Shown here: in pieces, positions 53,467 through 62,900 of the stretch | Layout: each line of letters opens with the position of its first letter | Numbering within the stretch: the stretch's first letter is position 1 | Assembly (NCBI RefSeq): GCF_004152845.1 | Contig: NZ_SEON01000004.1 | Span: forward strand, 248,001 to 312,000 | DNA length: 64,000 nucleotides | Direction: 5' to 3' | Source: Sphingobium fuliginis | GTDB taxonomy: Bacteria > Pseudomonadota > Alphaproteobacteria > Sphingomonadales > Sphingomonadaceae | The notes under the pieces: model-generated | Database searches by the model: none | Seen by the model: only the letters and a program-made list of their open reading frames with translations | What the model was told of the DNA's origin: nothing | Translations under genes and position numbers: made by a program

Positions 53467-55437
53467 CTACAGCCCCGTGCAGACATTTTGCGATGCGCTG
53501 TCCAGGAACGGCGCGAAGGGACAGCCCACATAGCGCAGCCGCACCGTCGCATTGCCCAGGTCCACCACGATCCGGTCGGCGCGGATCGCGGCGGGCGCAT
53601 TGCCGACGCCGCCCATGCGCAGGCCGGCATTGTGCAGGCCAAGGAAGCTGATCATGTCATCCTGATCGATGCCGTCGCCCGACACGCCGATGGCGCCGAC
53701 CAGCACATTGCCGCGATAGATGGGCACGGAACCGGGAAAGATCTGGATGCCGTTCTGCACCCGGTTCCGGTCGGAGACGGTCGGCACGGCCGAGCAGCGC
53801 TGCGGCGCGTCCGTCGCGCTGGCCCCCGTCACGAAGGCGAGATGGGCGGCGAGATCGCCCACCACCAGCGCCGATTGCAAGCCGGTGGAGAAGGGGTTGA
53901 ACTGCGCTATGGGACGCGAAAAGGGCCCGTTGGGCCGCCCAACCTCGCCATCGGGAAAATAGGGACGGGAAAGATTGCCATTGGCGCGATCGGTGAAGGC
54001 ATATCGCCCGGTCAACGCGGACGGATCGTTAAGGAAGGTCCGCGCCTTCCCCACGAAGGCCGCCACATCGGCGCTGCTGCTGCCCAGCAGGTCCGCCGCC
54101 GCGTGGGAACCGGAGAAGAAGGCCGCCGTCCGGGCCTTTTGCAGGCTGACGTCGGTGCCGAATATCGGCGCGTCGGGCGACCGGACGATGCCCAGCGCCT
54201 GCCCGCGCGTATCGACCAGGCTGATCGTCACCTGCGCCCGGCTGTCGAGCGGCTGGCGGATCTGCGCCCGCGCCCGGCTCATGACGGTGAAGGCTTCTTC
54301 GAGGATCGCGGTCACTTCCGCCGTCGTGAGCGGCTGCGCCACATCGCCGACGTCGGTTCCGGCGCGGATGGGGAAGCGGTCATTGCCCGACCCGTCGGTC
54401 AGGACGAAGGCGTCGGTCTTGGAAAATTCTGCGGACCGGGCCCGTCGGACGCCCGACGCCTCTGTACCATAAGCGACACCCGCCAGGATCATCGGTGCGG
54501 GATCGCCATAATAGCCGCGCACCGCGACCAGCGCGCCTTCGCTTCCGTTGATCGCGGCGAAGCTCACCGCACCCGTCGCGATCAGCCCGGAATAGGCCGC
54601 ATCGGAATAGCGCAGCGAGGTGCCGTCCACCGTGATGCGATCAGCGCGGACAGTCTCGGGCGCCTCGAACCCCAGGGTCCCCGACAGCGCGATATATTCT
54701 TCCGGATCATTGTCATCGTCCAGCACATTGCCGTCGGAGCCATAGACGCCGTCCGCCATGACGCCGATGCCGCCGACCACCACGCCATTCTTGTAGAGCG
54801 GGAAGCCCCCCGGATCGCCCGCCAGCCCCAAGGGCGACCGCTTCGGCCCGATCATCGCCTGCGCGCCCGAGGAGACGAAGCGCGCCGAAAGGTCGGAACA
54901 GGGCAATTGGCTGAACTGCACGCCGAACAGCGGCCCGCTTTCCAGCCCGGCCGTGGTCGGCGCGGGCGGAAAATGCTGCTGCACGATCATGCTCGCCGTG
55001 CGGGTCGAAAAGGCGTTGCCGCCGCTCGACAGATAGGCGCCGGTGATCGCCTTGGCGATGGCGCCGGCCTCTGCGGGAACGGTCAGGTTCTGCGCGTCGA
55101 TATTGTCGCCATTGGGTGCGGCGCTGGTGGTGGCGCCTGCCCGCGCGCCGGTCATGCGGAAGACCGCAAGCACATTGCCCACCCGGTCGGTCACGGCGAT
55201 CACGGCGGGCAGGTTGCGCGCCCTTGCCTCCGCCACGGCATGCGCCACCACGGTTTCGACATCCGCGACCGTCAGCGATTCCTGCGCGGGCGTCCCATAG
55301 AGGCTGGCCGGCGTTGGCGTCGGGGTGGGCGCTGGCGTCGGCGTGCCGCTGCTGCCGCCGCCTCCCCCGCCGCAGGAAGAGAGGATCAACGCTGCGCTCG
55401 CGGCGAGTGCGCTCAGCCGATGATGCTGCGCCCTCAT
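53467..55437 (-). CDS. Lipoprotein with two HbpS/GlcG-like haem-binding domains
   Basis: A 656-residue protein. The N-terminus ends in a lipobox (LSSC22), followed by a Gly run and a Thr-Pro linker. Two HbpS/GlcG-type domains follow: the first with AVAEARARNLPAVIAVTDRV and PLYKNGVVVGGIGVMADGVYG, the second with AQVTISLVDTRGQALGIVRS and PIYRGNVLVGAIGVSGDGID. HbpS of Streptomyces binds and degrades haem in redox sensing; other family members are uncharacterised. The lipid anchor with Gly after Cys favours the outer membrane. It overlaps the five-haem cytochrome gene by four bases. A scaffold or redox sensor for the conduit is inferred. Confidence 0.8.
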   Translation of the reverse strand: MRAQHHRLSALAASAALILSSCGGGGGGSSGTPTPAPTPTPTPASLYGTPAQESLTVADVETVVAHAVAEARARNLPAVIAVTDRVGNVLAVFRMTGARAGATTSAAPNGDNIDAQNLTVPAEAGAIAKAITGAYLSSGGNAFSTRTASMIVQQHFPPAPTTAGLESGPLFGVQFSQLPCSDLSARFVSSGAQAMIGPKRSPLGLAGDPGGFPLYKNGVVVGGIGVMADGVYGSDGNVLDDDNDPEEYIALSGTLGFEAPETVRADRITVDGTSLRYSDAAYSGLIATGAVSFAAINGSEGALVAVRGYYGDPAPMILAGVAYGTEASGVRRARSAEFSKTDAFVLTDGSGNDRFPIRAGTDVGDVAQPLTTAEVTAILEEAFTVMSRARAQIRQPLDSRAQVTISLVDTRGQALGIVRSPDAPIFGTDVSLQKARTAAFFSGSHAAADLLGSSSADVAAFVGKARTFLNDPSALTGRYAFTDRANGNLSRPYFPDGEVGRPNGPFSRPIAQFNPFSTGLQSALVVGDLAAHLAFVTGASATDAPQRCSAVPTVSDRNRVQNGIQIFPGSVPIYRGNVLVGAIGVSGDGIDQDDMISFLGLHNAGLRMGGVGNAPAAIRADRIVVDLGNATVRLRYVGCPFAPFLDSASQNVCTGL

Positions 55438-56825
55438 TGCAGCGCCCCGATGCTGCGCGCCGCGCTGCCCAATGCGGCGCGGAAATCGCCGGGGCGATAG
55501 CCGTTCGGCTCCCTGACCGCTGCATAGGCGCGGTTGACGTCCGCCCGGATGCCCGCCGCCGCGCCGATGGTGACGCGCCCGGATTTCACCAGACCGTTGA
55601 GCAGCGTGTCGACCGCCATCACCGCCTGCACCGACCCTTCATAATCGGTGAAGCGCGGCGAAATGGCGCTGCCCGCAATCTCGCGCACGATGGCGAAGGC
55701 CATGTCGCCCTGCATCCCGCCAGCCGCAAAGGCATCCGCCAGCGCTCGCGCGCTGCCCGCCAGCCTGCCCGCCGCCGCGACCGCCCCGGCCCGATCCCGC
55801 GCAATCGCAGCATGGAAGGCGCGGCTGTCCGCATCGAAGCGCCCGGCCAGTCCCGGCGCGGCCACACGCGCCGCCGCGGACAGCAGGATCATGTTCTCGT
55901 CATTGAAGGGCGGCATGCCCGCTGGAATCGGCCGGCCCGGATTGGCTTCCCATGTCTTGCTGCGCTCCGCCTGGTCGTAGATGCGGCGGTGGCAGCTCTG
56001 GCAATCGAAGAAATAGAATTCGGGGAAGGCTCCCTCCGTCCCCTTTGCCCCGGCATAGAGGGTCAGCGCCCGTTCCACCGCCATCGCCTGCCCCACGGCC
56101 CAGAGCTTCAGGCTGTCTGTCCGCCCCTTGCGCTGCGCATAGTCGCCATCCTCGTCATGATGCGCCTGCATGGAGGAGAAGAGGTCGAGTTCGAAGGAGA
56201 TGCGCGGATGACCCGCCGCCATGATGCGGTGCGTGACGAACTGACCGTCCCGCGCGCTGCCGAAATGGCAATCGAGGCAGACCGATGCCCGTGCCTGCGG
56301 CCGGTCGAGCGGCGTCATGCCCGCCGCGACATTGGCGGCATGGCTCGCGCCCACGGCATAGTGGGAGGCGATCCAGCCGCTCGCCGGGCCATGGCAGGCC
56401 TCGCAGCCGACGCCATCCTGCGTCAGGAAGCGCGCGCCGCGCGCCGCCGCGGCGGTGGAATGGCAGCCAAGACAGGCCGGCGCGGAGGCGGCGTCGCCCA
56501 GCCCCAATGTCGCCGCGATCTGCCGGCCGCGCGTGCCGTTCAACACGGCATGGGCGCGGCTATGGGCGCCGCCCGGCGTCGACGGCTCCTGCCATCGCAT
56601 CAGTTCGTCCTGACGCACGACCGTGCCGTCGCCCTCCATCCGGCCATGGCAGGTGGACCCCGCGCAGGAGGCTACGCCGGTATAGGCGCGCGCCGCCGGC
56701 GCGGCATCCGCCACGCCCCATTCGCCACCGGGCAGGCCGGACAGCAGCAGCCATCCCAGCAGCATGACGCCCAGCGCCATGCCGCCCAAGGACCTGCCTA
56801 TCACCCTGCGCTTACCGCCCCCCAT
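55434..56825 (-). CDS. Five-haem periplasmic cytochrome c (c554-like)
   Basis: A 463-residue protein with an N-terminal signal or anchor (GGMALGVMLLGWLLLSGLPG). It has one CX4CH site at residue 54 (SCAGSTCHG) and four CXXCH sites (CLGCH, CEACH, CLDCH, CQSCH), with the spacing style of cytochrome c554/multihaem cytochromes (GVGCEACHGPASGWIASH). The C-terminal third is haem-free, Ala-rich and helical. It is the first gene of the four-gene minus-strand operon, overlapping the next start by four bases. It probably passes electrons in the periplasm. Confidence 0.85.
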   Translation of the reverse strand: MGGGKRRVIGRSLGGMALGVMLLGWLLLSGLPGGEWGVADAAPAARAYTGVASCAGSTCHGRMEGDGTVVRQDELMRWQEPSTPGGAHSRAHAVLNGTRGRQIAATLGLGDAASAPACLGCHSTAAAARGARFLTQDGVGCEACHGPASGWIASHYAVGASHAANVAAGMTPLDRPQARASVCLDCHFGSARDGQFVTHRIMAAGHPRISFELDLFSSMQAHHDEDGDYAQRKGRTDSLKLWAVGQAMAVERALTLYAGAKGTEGAFPEFYFFDCQSCHRRIYDQAERSKTWEANPGRPIPAGMPPFNDENMILLSAAARVAAPGLAGRFDADSRAFHAAIARDRAGAVAAAGRLAGSARALADAFAAGGMQGDMAFAIVREIAGSAISPRFTDYEGSVQAVMAVDTLLNGLVKSGRVTIGAAAGIRADVNRAYAAVREPNGYRPGDFRAALGSAARSIGALQ

Positions 56826-56889
56826 TCGTCACGCCCCCGTGCCGGCTGATTCGGACGCTTTCCCCTGCGTCCGCCGTGCATTTCTCTCT

Positions 56890-56904
56890 ACGGGTTCAAC
56901 CCGT
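56890..56904. promoter_or_regulatory. 15-base palindrome upstream of the cytochrome operon
   Basis: ACGGGTT-c-AACCCGT is a perfect palindrome in the 111-base gap between the giant exoprotein stop and the five-haem cytochrome start. It could be an operator for the cytochrome operon or a weak terminator of the exoprotein gene. Only the symmetry and position support it. Confidence 0.35.
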
Positions 56905-56936
56905 TGTTTCAATCCCGTTTTACCTTTGTCCGCCGA

Positions 56937-59900
56937 TCATCGCGCGCCGCCTTCTCCGCAGTCCGGTTCATCCGGTCCGCCGCAGGAGCGTTCCCACAGA
57001 TCCTCATTGCCAGCGCCCGTCACCGGCTCGTCGATCAGCGGCGGATAGCCCTGCGCCACGATGTCGCGCAATTCGATGAGGGAGAGGGTGAAGATGCGGC
57101 TGACCGACACCGAAGGATCGAGCACGCCGTTCCAGGTATCCCTGCTGTCGAAGCCGGTGCCGGTACAGGCGGCGGGATTGCCGATGAGACAGCCGTTGAC
57201 CTTCGACCCCAGGGCATAAGAACCATTGACGGCGACCAGCGGAACCGTCTCCAGCCCCTGCGCGAAACCGCCCATGGGCAGGGCAAGCCGCCCGTTGATG
57301 GCGATCTGCAACGCGGAGCCGCCCGAGCCGATCAGCAGCGCATTGGCCGTGAAGCCGCGCCGGTCCGGGATCGTGCTGGAGAGGCCGCTATTCTGGATGA
57401 AGAAGGTCTGGCTCGCATTCGCCAGGATCGTCCCTGCGCGCAGGATGCCCGTATCGTTCACCAGCCCATCATTCTGCGCCAGCCGCAATTCCCTGGCGAT
57501 GAGCGAGCCTGTCGAAGCGACATCCGCCATGGCCGACAGGGACGCGGCGATGATGTTCGGGCTGTCCAGTGTCAAGACGCCGCCCAATCCGCCATTGCCG
57601 TCGCTGATGTCGATGGAGCCGGGACCGGCGACGATGTCCAGCATCTGCCCCGCCGACAGGATCAGCCCGCCCTGCCCCGAGCGTCCGGTCAGCCGTACCG
57701 CCCCTTCTACGCGCAGATGCCCGCCGGCGCCGATCGTCAGCAGGCCGCCACCCGGCAGATTGGCGGTGCCAAGGGTCAGATCCCGCACGACGATGTCGGG
57801 CGATCCCGCAACGCCCCGCGCGGGCGCGCCGATGGCGATGTCCGCCGCCGCTACCCGCGCCAGTTCCGCCGCCGACAGGCTGTAGGTTCCGGCGACGTCG
57901 CTGCCGCCGACATAAGCGGGCTGTTGCAGGTTCACCGCGTTGAAGACGATGCGGCTCGTTCCGCTCAGGCTGCCGATCCGCGCTGCCCCGCCAAGGACGA
58001 TGTCGCCGGACGCCATCGTGATCGTCCTTGCGCCGACGGAAGCCGTCAGGCTCAGCAACCCTCCCGCGTTCAACAGGATGCCGCCCGTTTGCGACGTCAC
58101 ATTGCCGAAACTCGCCACGCCCGAGGCGGTGGCCGTCAGCGATCCCGCGGCGTCGAGCGCGGTCGCATCGATCGATCCGCCGGTGAGCGTCATATTGCCC
58201 CCCGCACTCGCATCGACAATGGAAAGAGCGCCGCCAGCGTTCAACAGCAACGCGCCTGCCGATGCCGTGGCCTGCGCTACGGCCATGTTGCCGGTCGCGC
58301 CGAGACTCACCGCGCCTCCGCTGGCCGTTATCGCTCCAGCCGATGCGATGTCGCCCACCATCAGGCTGCCGGCGCCCGCGTTCAGCAGGCTCTGGCCGCC
58401 CGCGCTTAGGCTGGCGGCGTCGATCCCCTGCCCGGACAGGGCCAGACTGCCGCCTGATGCTGCGTTGCCGATGGTCAGGCGATTGGCGGCGGCCATGACG
58501 ATCGCGCCTGATGCACGGGCATCCGTTATGTTCAGGTCGGTTGAGGATTGCAGCAACAGGTCGCCATTGCGCGCCGTCAGGCCGCTGCTGACGATGGCGC
58601 CCGCGGCGATGTCGATCGCGCCCGCCGCCACTGCGCCGCCAAGCTGCGCAAGGCTCGACGGCCCCGGCGCGCGCACCTGGAGGAGTCCTGCAATATCGGC
58701 ATTGCCCAGCAGCAGGCTGGAATTGACGATCAGATCGCCGCTCATCAGCGCATTGCCGATGCGGACCGGAGCGCCGGACGCCGCCAATCGCTGGGTATCG
58801 GCGGACAGCGTCCCGATGTCGATATTGGCGGCGGACAGGGTGCCGGTGCCCGCGCCAATGTCCAGCCGGCCGGAGACGGCGAAGTCGCCCCCGATCGCAA
58901 TGCCGCCCGTCCCCAACAGATTGCCGGCGGAATCGACCTGATCGAGCAATGTGCCTGACGCCAGATCACCCAGCACTATGTCGCCCGCCCCGCCCAGGCC
59001 GATGGCTGCCGTGCCGCCCGCCCTGGCGGCAGCGCCCGTGCCGTTGACGCTGCCCTGCGCGAACAGCCGCAAGTCGCCGCCCGCCGTCAGGGCGCTGCCG
59101 CTGGCAAGGCCGATATTGCCCCCCGCGGCGAGGATCGTCAGACCTGCCACCGCGCGCAGGCTGCCCGCCGTTAACAGGGTGACATCGCCGGGAGTCGTGA
59201 ACAGGATGCTGTTCGCAAACAGGCTGTCGCTGCCCAGTGGCCGCGCGGCATGGCTCAGGTCGATGCGCGTGCCCGAAGTTCCGGTGAGGGCGCCGGTCGC
59301 GGCCAGCCCCCCCGACCCTGTGAAGGCGAAGGAAAGCGGTCCATCGCTCGTGAAGCCGGCATTCCCACCCACCTGCACGGCATTGCTCGCCGCAAAGGAG
59401 ATCCCGGAAAATCCGGCGACCGGAACACCTAGGCTGGAAAGCGCGAGCGATCCGTTGACGCGCAGCCCAGCGTTGGCGGCTGTGCTGCTGTCGGTGAAGC
59501 GGACCAGCCCGCTCATGTCGCCGTTCGCGCTCATGAACAATGCGTCGATCAGCCGCTGCGCGCCCGGTGACAGCAGGCCGCCATCGCCATTGGCCAGACT
59601 GGCGGTGCCGCCGCTGCCCAAGCCCGCCGCGCCCCCGGCCGATGCGCCCGCCGGCCCGGCGCCGCCGATTCCACCAAGCCCGCCCAATCCATCCGCGCGC
59701 AGGGTGAGGCCGCCCAGCACATAATCGCCATTACCCGCGTCGAACGCCGCAAGGCCGCCGATGCCGTTCCCGCCGCTACCACCCAGGCCGCCGGTGAGGC
59801 CCGCATTGCTGCCCGCGCTGCCATCTGCTCCGTTGCCACCCAGGCCGACCGCCGTGATGCTGTAGGCCGGCATCTGGGGCAAAGCGCTGCCAGTCGTCAT

Positions 59901-62900
59901 GCGCGCATCCGCAATATGCAAGGTGGCGGAGCCAGCGAACCCATTACCGCCCGCACCGCCATTGCCGCCAACCGGCCCGGCCGTACCGATGGCTCCATCG
60001 CCACCCGTGGCATTGCCGCTGATACGCAGCGCGAGCCCCGTTATCGCCGCCGCTCCAGCATTGAGATCGAGCAGCGCCGTGCCGCCGGTCGCGTCGCCGC
60101 CATCCGCCCCGGCAAGGCCTGCGCCGCTGCGCACGCCGCTCTGGCCGCCCGCCCCGCCTAGCGCCTCGGCCAGCACGCCGATGTCACCGGCATCCAGCAG
60201 GATGGACGATCCGGTCAGGCCGAACGTCGCGCTACCGCCAAAGGCATCGCCGCCGCGCCCGCCGCTGCCGTCATGGCCCGTACCGCCAGCACCGCCCAGG
60301 CCGGCGGCGGTGACGCGCAGCGCGCCGCTCACCGTCGTCGTGCCGAACGCCAGATCGAGCATCGCAACGCCGCCCGTCCCCGTACCGCCGGCGCCGCCGG
60401 TCCCCCCGCCGCCGCCCATGCTGCCGATGCCGTCGGCGCTGACGGTCAGGCTGGCGAAAAGCGGATCGACGTCGACCAGCATGGCGGCGACGCCGCCCGT
60501 TCCCCGGCCGCCGGCTCCGCCCGCCGCGACGCCATAGAAAAATGTCGGATTGCCGTTATTGTCGAAACTGAAGAAGCCGCTATTGCCGGCCCCCCCACCC
60601 TGCCCGTCGGCCTTCACCGTGACCGTGCCGATCGCATGGCCTTCGTTCAGATAGGAGAAGCGCGCGGTCCCGCCCAAGCCATCGCCCGCTGCCGCGCCCG
60701 GCCCGTCGCTGCCGTTATTGCCGCCCGCCCCGCCAAGGCCCTCCGCCGAGATCAGAAGCGAAGGCGCGGTCAGCATGCCGCCTGCCAGCGTGACATCCGC
60801 GACGCCGCCCGTTCCACTGCCGCCGGAACCGGCGCCATAATTGCCGGGACCGTCGGAGCCCGTCTCCGCTCCATCGCCGCCCTGACCCGATGCGCGGACG
60901 ACGGCCGCGCCGCTGATCGTGACCTGCCCGCCGCTCCCGGCGGTCATCAGCAGACCCGCAGTACCGCCCGTGCCGGTTCCGCCATCCGCCCCGTCGGCCT
61001 GAAAGACCGGATAGCCCAGACCGCCCGTGCCGCTGGCATCGATGCCGAGCGTCGCCATTTCCAGCGTGCCGCCCCGCGATTCGAGCAGTGCATGGCCGCC
61101 CAGGCCGGCACCGGCAATGGCTGCTACTGACGACGGGCCGTTCGCGCCGTCCGCTTCGCCGCCGGTGCCGTGAGCGCCCAGCGTCAGCGTGCCGATGGCC
61201 GCCGCGCCGCCGGAGATCAGGAAGCCGGCCGAGCCGCCCTGCCCGCTGCCCGCAAGGAACGCCGTAGTGCCCCCGCCTTCGCAGCTAAGGCAGTTCTCGC
61301 CTGCCGCGCCGCCGAAGCCGCTCGCCTGCGCATCCAGGAGATCGGCGGTCAGGCTGCCGCCCGATATGTTGATGTTGACCGTTCCGCCCGTGCCGCTGCC
61401 GGCATCGCCGCCATTGAAGGACATGCCGTCGCTGGAGGGCGCCGAGGCACCTTCCGCCGACAGGAACAGACTGCCGAAGCTGAGGTCGCCGGTGCCGGCA
61501 AGACCGAGGCGGCTTTCCACGAGGATGCTGCCGCCCAGCCCATCGCCCCCGCGACCGGCAACGCCGTCGGACGCCGCGCCGCCGCCCACGCCTTGGGCTT
61601 GCAGCGTCAGTTCGCCAGGCACCGAGAAATCGGCATCGCTGGCATGGAGCAGGATGGAACCGCCCGTTCCGTTCGATCCGTCGGCGCCCGCCGCGCCCCA
61701 GCCATCGGCAGAGACGCGGCAAAAATAGCTGGCGCAGTCGCTGAGCGAAAAACTGCCGCGCTGCCCGCCGGAAGCGCTGGCGAACAGGGTCACGCCGCCG
61801 CCGGTGCCGCTCCCCGCCACGCCCGGCGCATCGCCTGCAAAGCCTCCGGCGCTGGCATAAAGCCCCGCCGCACCGAAGCTGCCGCCCGCCGCGCCGATGC
61901 TGATGGTCCCGCCAAAGGCGTCGGCCGTTCGGGGCGTCAGGAAGGTCGATCCCGGAAAAGCGGGGAAGCTGGACGCATTGGCGGTGGCGAACAGATCCTC
62001 CGCAATCGCGAAGCTGCCCCCGTCATGCGCGGAGATGTTGATCCGCCCGGCCCGCAGCGTGCCGCCAGACGCGCCCCCGCCAAAGGCCTGCGCATCCGCA
62101 TAGAGCGAAACGGATGTCAGGATATTGAGGTTGCCCGTGCCGCCGACGTCGATGTCGATCCCGGTGGCGCCGGGGATGGCCGCGCCATAGCTGCCGCCCT
62201 CCGTCGCATAGCCCGGCGCGGTGCTGGTGTCGGCGTTCAGGCTGGTCCATTCATGCGTGCCGCTGGAAATGGCGATACGGATGTCGCCGCCGGTCGCGTT
62301 GCCCGCCGCGCCCGTGCTGGCGATGCCGCCGGTCGCCAGCGCCCTGGCGCTGACGGTCCCGAGGTCGAGGCCGCCTGTTATGAAGCTGCCGGACGTGCCG
62401 TTGAGCGCAACGCTGCCGCCAATGGCGCTGCCGCCATCGACCGGCGGCACCGAAACCTGGAAAGCCGTGCCCGCGGAGGCGTCAAGCGCCGTGCTGCCGA
62501 AGCGCAGGCTCCCTCCCTCGGTGCCGGAGGGTCCGGCGGCGGTCAGCGCGGAGAGGGTGATCGCCCCGCCCGTGGCATTGCCGGACCTGTCGCTGCCATA
62601 GCCCGCATAGCCCACGGCATTGGCGATCAGGCTGGCCGCCGCGATCGATCCGCCCGTGGCGATCAGGTCGATCGTCCCGCCAATCGCGTCCCCGCCGATC
62701 AGCGGCGGCGCGCTGACGCCCGCCTCGCCATCGCCGCTGGCGTTCAGCGTCAGGCTGCCGGTGACGTCGATCTGTCCGTTGGTCAGGGCCGCGCCGCTGC
62801 CGCCGAAGGCGAGCAGGTCGATGCGGCCGCCCGTGGCGCCGCTTCCGGCGGTGAGGATCATGTCCCTGTCCGCGGCGATCGCGCCTGACTGATCGGCCCG

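Noticed and set aside
48227..55500. Very long plus-strand open frames (about 1130 and 1295 codons) opposite the cytochrome, barrel and lipoprotein genes
   Set aside because: The opposite strand carries CXXCH motifs, signal peptides and tight gene overlaps. The plus-strand translations are His/Arg/Gly-rich and without domains, typical of antisense artefacts.
41280..56825. Naming the cluster as an MtrCAB, PioAB or DmsEF system
   Set aside because: The barrel and cytochromes do not visibly match those families, and the FHA, cNMP and HbpS parts are foreign to them. Only the general porin-plus-cytochrome idea is shared.
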